Shown here: positions 46,785-55,129 of the stretch, in pieces
How positions within the stretch are numbered: the stretch's first letter is position 1
Layout of the letters: every line of letters starts with the position of its first letter
From: Rhodocyclaceae bacterium
GTDB lineage: Bacteria; Pseudomonadota; Gammaproteobacteria; Burkholderiales; Rhodocyclaceae
Assembly: GCA_013791905.1 (NCBI GenBank)
Contig: VMSX01000017.1
Span: forward strand, 186,001 to 250,000
Reading direction: 5' to 3'
Length of the DNA stretch: 64,000 nucleotides
Position numbers and translations under genes: made by a program
Notes under the pieces: generated by a model
Seen by the model: only the letters and a program-made list of their open reading frames with translations
Told to the model about the DNA's origin: nothing
Databases searched by the model: none

Positions 46785-47329
46785 GGGGTCTCTCCCGATT
46801 TGGCGGTGAGTGCTTCAGCATCGACCACGATGGCGGCGCGGCCTTCCAGCAACAGGTGGCCCGCTGCACTGACGCTGAACTGGTAAAGAATATTGTTTTC
46901 GCTGCGCGTGATGCAGGTGGCGTCCACCTGCAGATCGGCGGCGATGTCGTCGAGGCGGGGCACGTGCAGTTTGACGCCGCGCACGCTGACCAGATAGCCG
47001 ACCCGTGGGCGGGTGCTGTCCGGCGGCGCCAGCAAGGCGCCATGCACGGCCATCGCCTGTGCTGCATATTCGATGCCGCAGGCGGCACCCAGGCGGCCAG
47101 CAGCGCGCAACGGGTTGGCGGCGGCGCGGTGGCTGCTCGCGCGGCACTCGATGCGCTGCTCATCCCATGTTGCCACTTGATCCAGCAGGCACATGCTGCC
47201 CTGATGCGGGATGTGGCAGGCAATCCAGGCGTGATCCAGTACGGTTTTATTTAACGTGAAAGACGCGGAGCGGCTCGTGCCGCTCCCCTCCCCTTCAGGG
47301 GGAGGGGCTGGGGGAGAGGGTGCGGTCAT
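46781..47329 (-). CDS. Hot-dog dehydratase, aryl-polyene-type locus (ApeP-like)
   Basis: The hot-dog core begins HIPHQGSMCLLDQVATWDE, the pattern of (3R)-hydroxyacyl-ACP dehydratases of aryl polyene clusters, and ends VDAEALTAKSGE. The only ATG in frame upstream is at 47329, inside the family C element, so the first roughly 27 residues (MTAPSPPAPPPEGEGSG) are element-derived. A non-ATG start nearer the core cannot be excluded. The 182-residue total is a little long for the family. Confidence 0.8.
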   Translation of the reverse strand: MTAPSPPAPPPEGEGSGTSRSASFTLNKTVLDHAWIACHIPHQGSMCLLDQVATWDEQRIECRASSHRAAANPLRAAGRLGAACGIEYAAQAMAVHGALLAPPDSTRPRVGYLVSVRGVKLHVPRLDDIAADLQVDATCITRSENNILYQFSVSAAGHLLLEGRAAIVVDAEALTAKSGETP

Positions 47330-47379
47330 GGCGTGAGACTTACATTATTTGTGGTGGCGTCAATCGCCATGACCGTTAG
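47249..47379 (-). repeat. Family C element, right copy of an inverted pair
   Basis: On the minus strand it reads CTAACGGTCATGG, CACCACAAATAATG, CACGCCATGACCGCACCCTC, a hairpin CCCCTCCCCCTGAAGGGGAG and CCGCTCCGCGTCTTTCACG. It begins at the stop codon of the chain-length-factor gene and runs into the dehydratase gene, giving it a start codon. Confidence 0.88.
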
Positions 47380-48170
47380 CACAGTGCGATGGCCACGGCG
47401 AGACGTGTGCTGTCGAGGTAGTCCAGCACCACGCGTTGGTCTTGCCGCAGGGCGATGGCGCGCAACAGCGGCAAACCCCGTGCGGCGGGGATGGCGCTGC
47501 GCAAGGCTTCCAGCGCCGCATCGTCAAGCCGGTCTGCGCTGGCGTCGGTCAGGCTGACGGTAATTTTTGCCAGCGCCCGTGCGCTGCGCTGCGGGGCCAG
47601 CACCAGGGCAATGCCAAACGCATCGGGAATGGGGCGTGCGTGGTGGAGCGGCTCCGGGTAAGCGGTGTCGCAGGCCAGCAAAACGCTGCGGGTGTTATCG
47701 ACCACCACCTGGGTGAGCGCTTCCAGCAGGCCCGCGCCGAAGCTGGCGTCGTAGGCACTCAATACCGATGAGGCGGTCATCGCGCCGGTGGCGATACTCC
47801 AGTAGCCGGCGGCCGTGTTATGCACGGAATTATGAAAGCGGGTCGGGGAGATTTGCCGGTCAGCCGAGGCGAGCATTTCACAAATGGCGTGACAGTTTGC
47901 CCCATCGCCGCCCGACGCAGAAAACACACTGGGCAGGCTGGCCGCATCCAGGCCGGCTGCCGCAATGGCTTCCAGACCCGTCGCCAGGGTAAGTTTGACA
48001 ATCGCGCCACTGCGCCGGCGTTCTGCCGCTGGCAGCAAGGCGGGAGGCGGCAGGATGGTCGGGTGCGGCTGATAGGGCTGGCGTCCGCCAAGAACCGCCT
48101 GAGCGCTAGTCCAGTCGGTCAAGCCGGGGCCGCACAGGCCGATGCCTTCGATGTATGCGGTGAGTGTCAT
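47376..48170 (-). CDS. Ketosynthase-like chain length factor, aryl-polyene-type locus (ApeC-like)
   Basis: The 264 residues match the short ketosynthase-like family PF13723, with SVHNTAAGYWSIATG as the signature. The catalytic Cys of true ketosynthases is missing, so it is expected to pair with the active ketosynthase and set chain length. It begins MTLTAYIEGIGLCGPG and overlaps the ketosynthase stop by four bases. The stop TAA is the first bases of a family C element. Confidence 0.9.
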   Translation of the reverse strand: MTLTAYIEGIGLCGPGLTDWTSAQAVLGGRQPYQPHPTILPPPALLPAAERRRSGAIVKLTLATGLEAIAAAGLDAASLPSVFSASGGDGANCHAICEMLASADRQISPTRFHNSVHNTAAGYWSIATGAMTASSVLSAYDASFGAGLLEALTQVVVDNTRSVLLACDTAYPEPLHHARPIPDAFGIALVLAPQRSARALAKITVSLTDASADRLDDAALEALRSAIPAARGLPLLRAIALRQDQRVVLDYLDSTRLAVAIALC

Positions 48171-49396
48171 GGCTTGCCCGCCCGTCCAAAAATCAGGCTG
48201 CAATTGGTGCCGCCGAAGCCGAACGAGTTGCTGAGCACGCATGCCACCGGCTGCTCGCGATTATCCAGTAGATAATCGACATTCAGCGTGGGGTCGCGTT
48301 GCCGGGTGTTCAAGCCGGCGGGCAGCAGGCCGTGTTGCAGTGCCAGCGCGCAAATCACCGCCTCCATGCCACCAGCAGCACCGAGGGTGTGGCCGGTCGC
48401 GCCCTTGGTGGAACTGCACGGCGTGGTCGCGCCGAATACGGCAGCCACGGCTTTTGCCTCCGCCGCATCGTTGCTTTGGGTGGCGGTGCCATGCAGGTTG
48501 ATGTAATCAATTTCAGCCGGCTGCATCCCCGCCATTTTCAGCGCATCCTGCATCGCCATGCGGGCGCCCAGGCCATCCGGATGTGGTGATGACATGTGAT
48601 AGGCATCGCTGGATTCGCCAACCCCGAGCAACAATACGGCAGCGGCAGCCAAATGTTCCGGCGGGCGTTCCAGCAGTGCGAAGGCGGCTGCTTCGCCAAT
48701 CGAGATACCATTGCGTTGCGCATCGAAGGGGCGACACGGCTGTGCGGAAAGCAGGCCGAGCGAATTGAAGCCATACAGAGTCGTCAGACACAGCGAATCG
48801 ACGCCGCCCACCAAGGCCGCGTCGATCAGTCCCGCCGCCATCATGCGGCGGGCCGAACTGAACACCTTGGCGCTCGACGAACACGCCGATGACACCACCG
48901 CCGCCGGGCCGGTCAGACCAAAATATTGACGCGTGAAATCGGCGATGGAAAAAATATTGTGCGTGCTGCGGTAAATAAAATCGGCGGGCAGCGCGCCAGT
49001 CACCGGGTCGCGGCGCCGGAAAGCCAGCTCGGTTTGCAGGATGCCGGCAGTGCTGGTGCCGATGAACACGCCGATGCGCTGTGCGCCGTATTTTGCGCTG
49101 GCAGCGCGCACCGCCTCGGCAAAGCCATCCTGCATCAAACCCAGCAATGCGAGTCGGTTGTTGCGGCAATCGAAGTCGGCCAGGGGCGCGGGCAGCTGCA
49201 CCGCATCCACCCCGGCCACCTCGCCAACAAACGTCGCCAGATCGACCGTATCGAACGTACACGGTGCCAGCCCGCTGCGGCGCTGGCGCAGCGCGGCCAG
49301 GGTCTGGTCGAGGCCGCGACCGATGCTGCTGGTCGCGGTGAAATGGGAAAGCCAGAGCGGGTTCAAGGAAACATGATCCTGTTGTAAGTAAGGCAA
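48167..49396 (-). CDS. Beta-ketoacyl-ACP synthase, aryl-polyene-type locus (ApeO-like)
   Basis: The 409-residue condensing enzyme keeps the Cys-His-His triad: SSACSSSAK, LHGTATQSND and STKGATGHTLGAAG. SFGFGGTNCSLIF ends the domain. It extends the polyene chain together with the chain length factor. Translational overlap with that gene fits equal amounts of the two. The 90-base gap upstream (49397-49486) may hold a promoter. Confidence 0.94.
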   Translation of the reverse strand: MPYLQQDHVSLNPLWLSHFTATSSIGRGLDQTLAALRQRRSGLAPCTFDTVDLATFVGEVAGVDAVQLPAPLADFDCRNNRLALLGLMQDGFAEAVRAASAKYGAQRIGVFIGTSTAGILQTELAFRRRDPVTGALPADFIYRSTHNIFSIADFTRQYFGLTGPAAVVSSACSSSAKVFSSARRMMAAGLIDAALVGGVDSLCLTTLYGFNSLGLLSAQPCRPFDAQRNGISIGEAAAFALLERPPEHLAAAAVLLLGVGESSDAYHMSSPHPDGLGARMAMQDALKMAGMQPAEIDYINLHGTATQSNDAAEAKAVAAVFGATTPCSSTKGATGHTLGAAGGMEAVICALALQHGLLPAGLNTRQRDPTLNVDYLLDNREQPVACVLSNSFGFGGTNCSLIFGRAGKP

Positions 49397-49486
49397 AGCG
49401 TTAACGAATATAGTTGAAGATGAGTGCTTGGGGAGTTGGGGGTAACAAGCTTCACTCGAATGATGCAGGTCAGTCTTTAGCCTAAC

Positions 49487-50167
49487 CTACAATAACTGGA
49501 CTTTACCGCCATCGCCAGCGCCCACGCGCTGCCGCAATGACAGATAAGCCCCCAGCATCCCTAGTGCGAGACCGGCCAGCACATCCACCGCCACATGCTG
49601 GCGTGTGGCCAGGGTGGAATAGACGATACCGATACACCACGTCGAATTCAAAATGAGTATCCACAACGGAGCGCCAAAGCGGCGTAGCAAGTGATGTAGC
49701 CAGATACCCGAAAAAACGGCGGTGGCGACGTGCAGCGAAGGGCAGGCATTGCCCGCTGCATCCATTGCCTTAAGGAAAGCCACCCCGGGATACTGCGCCC
49801 AGTCGATATTGGCCGCGGGTACTGCCGTGGGCCAGAAGTAGAAGACGATAAGCCCGGCGAGGCACATCCCGGCCATGGCCAACCCATAGCCATACAGCGC
49901 GCGCCGCGTCGCCAGCAATACCGGGGGCAGGGAAACATAGACCCATAGTGACAGGTACATGGGCAAGGCCAGAGGCTGAAAGCCGATCAGGCGATCCAGA
50001 GAGATGACGGGCATCACTGTGGTCGGGTAGGCCGGGACTTTGAGTAAATAGAAGTAAGCACCGAAAAACAGGCTGATGAAAAGCATGGTTCCGATACTTT
50101 TTAGATGCACATGCAGGGGAATTACTGCTGCAGCCCGTCGGTACCAGGGTCTCTGCGGGCTATTCAT
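49487..50167 (-). CDS. PAP2-family membrane phosphatase/transferase
   Basis: The 226 residues form about six membrane helices. CPSLHVATAVFSGIW and STLATRQHVAVDVLAG are the second and third PAP2 motifs, with the two catalytic histidines. The build is like the inositol-phosphotransferase/Aur1-like branch (PF14378). It overlaps the deacetylase by four bases, and so is in the same unit. PAP2 enzymes are not standard in aryl polyene clusters; it may act on a lipid-phosphate intermediate or carrier. Confidence 0.85.
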   Translation of the reverse strand: MNSPQRPWYRRAAAVIPLHVHLKSIGTMLFISLFFGAYFYLLKVPAYPTTVMPVISLDRLIGFQPLALPMYLSLWVYVSLPPVLLATRRALYGYGLAMAGMCLAGLIVFYFWPTAVPAANIDWAQYPGVAFLKAMDAAGNACPSLHVATAVFSGIWLHHLLRRFGAPLWILILNSTWCIGIVYSTLATRQHVAVDVLAGLALGMLGAYLSLRQRVGAGDGGKVQLL

Positions 50168-50967
50168 GAAAGGGCTGCCCGCAAAGTGACAAAACGCAGA
50201 TCAGCTGCGCTAGCGGCGGCCAGCACGGTGGGGAGCACGGCAAGAATAACCGGAGTGCCGTCGGATGTGCGCGCCGAGTTGCCATCGTGCAGCAGCAAAA
50301 TGGCTCCTGCCCGCAGACCGTGTAACAGCTTGTTTTTCACGCGTTCAGCATCGCTGATCCGGGTGTCGAAACCGCGTGCCGACCAGCTGGCAAGCTGTAG
50401 TCCCATTCGAGCGAGCACCGGGTCGAGAAACGGATTGCGCAAGCCGGCCGGCGCGCGAAAAAACCTGGGGCGCTGGCCGGTAATCGCGGTGAGCGTGTCC
50501 TGGGCGGCCTGCAATTCGCGCGTGATGCCGGCAGGACCCAGCAATGAAAAGTGATGGCGGTGGTGCTGGCTGTGGTTTTCCATGGCATGGCCGCGGCGCA
50601 CGATTTCGCGGCACAGGTCCGGGTAGCGCGCAGCTTTATCCCCGATGCAGAAAAAAGTGGCCTGGATCGCGTAACGATCCAGTAACTCCAGCACCTGCGG
50701 GGTGACGTGGGGGTCGGGTCCGTCGTCGATGGTCAGGGCGATTTCATTTCTAGCCGTGGCGGCGGCGGGCAGCCGTGTCCAGTTCGACCCCAGCCAGTGG
50801 CTGCGCGGCCACAGTCCGACTAGCGCAAGCAGCGCATGATTGGCCAGCACGGCGCCCAGTACCCAGCGCCATTGCCCGGGTTCGACGATGATGAGAACCA
50901 AGGCCAGCACATGCAGCACGATGGTTGCGCGGACCAGCAGCGGTGGTTGCCAGCGGGCGCTATGCAT
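50164..50967 (-). CDS. Polysaccharide deacetylase (NodB domain), membrane anchored
   Basis: This 267-residue protein has two N-terminal membrane helices and a NodB domain facing the periplasm. Motif 1 is TIDDGPDP, motif 2 is HSQHH, motif 3 is RAPAG and motif 5 LLHDG, all with the metal-binding and catalytic residues. It should remove acetyl groups from an N-acetyl amino sugar. It overlaps the MMPL gene by 8 bases. An amino-sugar headgroup on the lipid is one explanation. Confidence 0.9.
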   Translation of the reverse strand: MHSARWQPPLLVRATIVLHVLALVLIIVEPGQWRWVLGAVLANHALLALVGLWPRSHWLGSNWTRLPAAATARNEIALTIDDGPDPHVTPQVLELLDRYAIQATFFCIGDKAARYPDLCREIVRRGHAMENHSQHHRHHFSLLGPAGITRELQAAQDTLTAITGQRPRFFRAPAGLRNPFLDPVLARMGLQLASWSARGFDTRISDAERVKNKLLHGLRAGAILLLHDGNSARTSDGTPVILAVLPTVLAAASAADLRFVTLRAALS

Positions 50968-53302
50968 GGGATTTCCGGGCGAAAATCGCCGAGTAAATCA
51001 GCGCCAGGATGACGCCCGGCGCCACGGTGACACCCATTGCCTGCAATATAGACACATTGGAGAACGCCAGCAGGCCAAAGCCGGCGACGGTAGTGAGGTT
51101 GGCAAACAACATCGAGGCCAGGGTGCGCGGCGAGCCAAGGCAGTCAGCCCGATCAAAAAACAGGGCGTAATTGGAGCCCACCGCGACGACCAGCAACAAG
51201 CCCACCAGATGCAAAATGATCAATTGCTGGCCAAACACGGCCAATCCCGCCGTGACGGTGATGACTGCGGCCGCCAGCGGCGCGATCAGGCGCAGTACGT
51301 GCAGGGGAGAGCGAAAAATCCAGAGCAGCAAACCGATAATGGCCAGCAGCCCGCCGAGCGACAACCGGATAGCTTCATGCAAGTAGCCGGAATACAGGCG
51401 ATCGGACTCGGCTTTCATATCCACAAACAGGACATCGGGCAAACCCGTGGTGCTCAACGCAGTGCGAATTCGACTGGCGTTGATGCCGGCGCCCGCTGGG
51501 GCGGTCAGCGGCAATATGGCGCTCCAGTGGCTGGGTTGCTGGATGAGCAGCGCATCCACTGCCATGGCCATCGAGGTCTGTTCAAGATCGGCAGCTTGCA
51601 GCAAGGGCTGACTGCGCGCGGCGGCGACGTCGGCAAGAAATGGCGCAAACAGGTGCACCTGCACCGGCAAGCCCTGAACCGCTTGCGCCAGGCGCGCTTC
51701 CAGCGCGGCGGCAGTGGGTAGGCTGGCCTGGCGGGCGCGCTGCGTCGCTGTGCTGGGAAGATAACGGCTGGGACTTTCAAATCCGGCGAGTTCACCTTGA
51801 TCGACTTGAGTTTGCAGTAGCGCGGCAACCTGTTCGGACGACTGTAATACGGATTCCCGGCTCGCGCCGGAGGCCACTACCAGATAACGCACATCGGATG
51901 CACCCAGGTCGGCGCGCAGACTGGCATCCAGTGCCAGATCGGCTTGCGATACCGGACTTAGAGAGGCAATCCGGTCATCCCACAAACCGGCGCGGTGCTC
52001 GACGAGGACGGCACAGGCCGCCAGCAGCAGTAGCGCGGCCAGCCAGCGCAGTGCCGCGGCGCGCTGCACCAGACGGGACAGGATGCGGCCGATAGCCGAT
52101 GCATCATGCACGTGAAACTGCGTCGGCAGCAGATGAGGCAAAACGAAGCGGGTCACCGTTGCGGCGGTGATCAGGCCGGCAATTGAATACAGGCCAAGTT
52201 GCGCCAGACCGGGAAAGCCGGACAGCAGCAGGGCGGCAAAGCCGAATATCGAGGTCAGCACGCCGAGGCGGATGGTGGGCCAGAAGCGCTTGATCCAGTC
52301 CCGTTGGTCTGCACCGCCCTGTTCGGATTGCACAAACAGGTAAATAGAATAATCTACCGCCTCGCCGATCAATGCGGTGCCAAATCCCAGGGTGATGCCA
52401 TGCACCGTCCCAAAGCCCAGGCTGACTGCCGCGATGCCAGCCAGCGCGCCACTGATAACGGGCAAAAATCCCAATGCCAGTGGAGTGAAGGAGCGATAAA
52501 CCAGCAATAACAGCGTCGCGATGAACGCCACGCTGATGAGGGACAGGCGGGTGACCTGACTTTTGATGGCGTCGCGCGAAGTCACCGAAAACACCCCGGG
52601 GCCGGTCATCAGCAGTGTGGCGGCAGGGCTTGCGCTGGGCGCCGCATCAAAGGCCTGGCGGATGGCGGCCATGGCGCGTTGCTGGGCGTCGGTATCGGCG
52701 CCCGAAGCGCGCGTTTGCAACAGCAGCAAGGCACGCGCTTCGTCCTGTGATGCCCATGCGCCATCGACCAGCCGCGGGCGGGAGCCGCTGTTGAGCTGGT
52801 CGAGCAATTGCACCATTTCACCGCTCGGGTCGCGCGGCAGCAGCGACTTGACCAGCAGCCCGGCAGGCGAGGCGAGCAGGTCGATGCTGTCGCTCAGGGC
52901 GGCATGCAGACCGTCCACGCTGAAGCGTGCCGGCGTCACTGCGGGGCTGAGCAAATAGCGGTTGTTGAACAGAAAAGCCCGGTCGCGCTCGGCATTGACG
53001 GGTTCGCCGTTATTGACGCTGACAAAGGCAGGATCGGCACGCAGCCGCTGGGCGATTTGCCTGGAAAGACTGGCCCGGGTCGGCGCATCGGCGCCTTCAA
53101 TACCCACCAGAATCAGGCGCGAAGCCAGGCCGTCCTTGACCTGTTCCAGAAGCAATTGTTGCTCGGCGGTGGGGCTGCGCGGAAAAAATGCCGACAAATC
53201 GGTAGTGAACTCGCTGCGGCTGATGATGATGCCGCAGGCGAGGATAAACGCCAGCCACAAGGCGATTGCGGTGCGTCCGCGCCGCGCGGGGGCCGGGCTC
53301 AC
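50960..53302 (-). CDS. MMPL/RND-type lipid exporter, aryl-polyene-type locus
   Basis: This 780-residue protein has two halves, each with a periplasmic loop and several helices. FGTALIGEAVDYSIYLFVQS and VGSNYALFFDRADC are the conserved helix pairs with acidic residues of the MMPL family. Homologues (ApeM-like) carry aryl polyene lipids from the inner membrane. It overlaps the LolA-like gene by four bases. Confidence 0.92.
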   Translation of the reverse strand: MSPAPARRGRTAIALWLAFILACGIIISRSEFTTDLSAFFPRSPTAEQQLLLEQVKDGLASRLILVGIEGADAPTRASLSRQIAQRLRADPAFVSVNNGEPVNAERDRAFLFNNRYLLSPAVTPARFSVDGLHAALSDSIDLLASPAGLLVKSLLPRDPSGEMVQLLDQLNSGSRPRLVDGAWASQDEARALLLLQTRASGADTDAQQRAMAAIRQAFDAAPSASPAATLLMTGPGVFSVTSRDAIKSQVTRLSLISVAFIATLLLLVYRSFTPLALGFLPVISGALAGIAAVSLGFGTVHGITLGFGTALIGEAVDYSIYLFVQSEQGGADQRDWIKRFWPTIRLGVLTSIFGFAALLLSGFPGLAQLGLYSIAGLITAATVTRFVLPHLLPTQFHVHDASAIGRILSRLVQRAAALRWLAALLLLAACAVLVEHRAGLWDDRIASLSPVSQADLALDASLRADLGASDVRYLVVASGASRESVLQSSEQVAALLQTQVDQGELAGFESPSRYLPSTATQRARQASLPTAAALEARLAQAVQGLPVQVHLFAPFLADVAAARSQPLLQAADLEQTSMAMAVDALLIQQPSHWSAILPLTAPAGAGINASRIRTALSTTGLPDVLFVDMKAESDRLYSGYLHEAIRLSLGGLLAIIGLLLWIFRSPLHVLRLIAPLAAAVITVTAGLAVFGQQLIILHLVGLLLVVAVGSNYALFFDRADCLGSPRTLASMLFANLTTVAGFGLLAFSNVSILQAMGVTVAPGVILALIYSAIFARKSHA

Positions 53303-53892
53303 TGTGCGGTCAACTTTTCGATGCGCATCAGCGAGCTGTCGCCGTCGGCCTGGGTGATTTCGATGCTGCGCACCGCAGCGCGCACCCCGGCGATACGGAT
53401 ACGCTTTACCGCGGCCTGCATTTTTTCATCCGTCGGCAGTAGTTGCAGGGTCCAGCGCTCGGCTGTGCCTTCCAGGCTCAGCCGGTAATTGCGTTCCAGC
53501 GCCTTGCGGTCACCCGCCAGCGTGCCGCGGATGCTGTCGATGAAAGCCGCCAGTTCCGGATAATCCTGTAATTGCAGGAGATGTTTCTGGCGGCCGCGCT
53601 CGATGATCAGGGTACCGGCATCCACCGTCATGGATTCGGCTTTGGGTTTGAACGTGCGTTTTTCCAGATGGTCCGGCGCGGTATAGAGCAACTCCCCGGA
53701 GGATTCCACCGGCTTGTCGAGCATGGCGATGGATTTTCTTTCGACAAAGCGGGCGTGGCCGGAGCGGGTTTGCGCCAGGTCACGCATCAGCTGATCGATA
53801 TCCCAGTCGGCAGCGTGTCCGATGGCGGGCGACAGCGCCAGTGCGACGAGGATGCGGATAAGGGTGTGCAGCGAGAGGGGCCGTGTCGTCAT
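53299..53892 (-). CDS. LolA-like outer-membrane lipoprotein carrier, aryl-polyene-type locus
   Basis: This 197-residue periplasmic protein has a signal peptide (MTTRPLSLHTLIRILVALAL, cut near GHA-AD). The fold resembles LolA (SGHARFVERKSIAMLDKPVE, then SSGELLYTAPDHLEKRT). In these clusters such a protein (ApeL-like) is thought to take the lipid across the periplasm after the MMPL exporter. It overlaps both neighbours. Confidence 0.88.
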   Translation of the reverse strand: MTTRPLSLHTLIRILVALALSPAIGHAADWDIDQLMRDLAQTRSGHARFVERKSIAMLDKPVESSGELLYTAPDHLEKRTFKPKAESMTVDAGTLIIERGRQKHLLQLQDYPELAAFIDSIRGTLAGDRKALERNYRLSLEGTAERWTLQLLPTDEKMQAAVKRIRIAGVRAAVRSIEITQADGDSSLMRIEKLTAQ

Positions 53893-54827
53893 GATTTGGA
53901 AAGCGTTGCAGTAGGTGCGGGCGGCCAGAACTCGAAAAAATTAAACCAGTTATACGGCGCCTTGCGGCAGTATTGATCCAGCAGTGCGGCATAACGCGTA
54001 ATGGCCGCTTGCACGGCGGCATCACGTTGCCCACGCGCAACGGCGGAAAAATCAGCCAGGGTATCGAAATGGATGGCATAGCGGTTGCCACCCAGGTACA
54101 GCCCGGTCATGAAGACCACCGGACGGCGCAACAGTGCGGCCATGCGGAACGGTCCGCCGGGCAAGCGGGCGTCAGCGCCGAGGATTTGCACCGGGTACAA
54201 GGTATCGTTGCCAGGGGTGCGGTCGGCCAGCATGCCGACTACGCCGCCGTCAGCCAGTCGCTCACGTACCTTGAGCATGGAATCGATGTGCCCCAGGCCA
54301 ATAATATCCTGCACCGCCGCCGGATTAATGGCCGCCAGCATGGCGTTGATCTTTTGTGCGTTACCCTCGTGCATCAGCATGGCAACGCGTAAATCCGGGT
54401 ATTGCCGGCCGATTGCGTGGATCACTTCAAAGCTGCCCAGGTGCGCCCCGATCAGGAACAAGCCTTGGCCGTCGGCGAGCAGGCGATGCAGCGTGTCCTC
54501 GCCGTGTACTTCAATATCAAACAAATCGAAGCGGCGGTTGACCAGATAGATACGGTCATGGATGGTGGCGGCAAAGCTGAAAAAATGTCGATACAGATCG
54601 CGCCAGCGGGCAGGTCGACCTAACACCCGCCCGAGATAATTACTTGAAGCACGCCGACTGGCCGGCGCAAACAGCAGGAAATAAGCGGCGATCAGGTGCA
54701 GCGCGCCGCGCGCCGCGCGCCGCCCCAGTCGCAGTGAAATCCAGGTCATGACGCGCAACATCAGCATGTTGCTGCGCTCCGGGGTATGTGCCCATGCGGT
54801 GTGCCTGACGGGCGTACGCGGTGTCAT
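53889..54827 (-). CDS. LpxL-type acyltransferase, aryl-polyene-type locus
   Basis: This 312-residue inner-membrane enzyme of the LPLAT family has the HX4E motif in GAHLGSFE and a downstream GMLADRTPG. It should acylate a glycolipid intermediate. An N-terminal amphipathic/membrane region comes first (RVMTWISLRLGRRAARGALH). ATG 54827 is the start used; ATG 54767 is possible. It overlaps the hot-dog gene by four bases. Confidence 0.9.
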   Translation of the reverse strand: MTPRTPVRHTAWAHTPERSNMLMLRVMTWISLRLGRRAARGALHLIAAYFLLFAPASRRASSNYLGRVLGRPARWRDLYRHFFSFAATIHDRIYLVNRRFDLFDIEVHGEDTLHRLLADGQGLFLIGAHLGSFEVIHAIGRQYPDLRVAMLMHEGNAQKINAMLAAINPAAVQDIIGLGHIDSMLKVRERLADGGVVGMLADRTPGNDTLYPVQILGADARLPGGPFRMAALLRRPVVFMTGLYLGGNRYAIHFDTLADFSAVARGQRDAAVQAAITRYAALLDQYCRKAPYNWFNFFEFWPPAPTATLSKS

Positions 54828-55129
54828 GGCGACGGACCAGGCACAATGCTGCCGCTGGCAATTTTGCGCAGATCCGCCAGGATGTCGAAACGTAGCGTAC
54901 CGCCGGCCGAGATGCTGTGCTGGATAAGCAGCTCATCGCCGGGACGCGCCGGACTTAGAAACTTGACCGCGCTGATCTCGCAAAGATCCAGCGCGATCCC
55001 GCGGCTGTCGGCGATGGTTTGCAGGGCCACGTCCAGCAGCACGACACCGGGGAGGATGGGGGTGCCGGGGAAGTGTCCGGCAAAGGCGGGATGATCCAGC
55101 GGAACCGTCCAGTGCGTGACGTTATTCAT
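54824..55129 (-). CDS. Hot-dog dehydratase/thioesterase, aryl-polyene-type locus (ApeI-like)
   Basis: The 101-residue hot-dog protein has the FabZ-like active motif HFPGTPILPGVVLLD. It probably removes water in the elongation cycle, in partnership with the other dehydratase. The ATG at 55129 follows AAGAAAAACGT and overlaps the ligase stop; the longer frame is out of register with known members. Confidence 0.88.
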   Translation of the reverse strand: MNNVTHWTVPLDHPAFAGHFPGTPILPGVVLLDVALQTIADSRGIALDLCEISAVKFLSPARPGDELLIQHSISAGGTLRFDILADLRKIASGSIVPGPSP

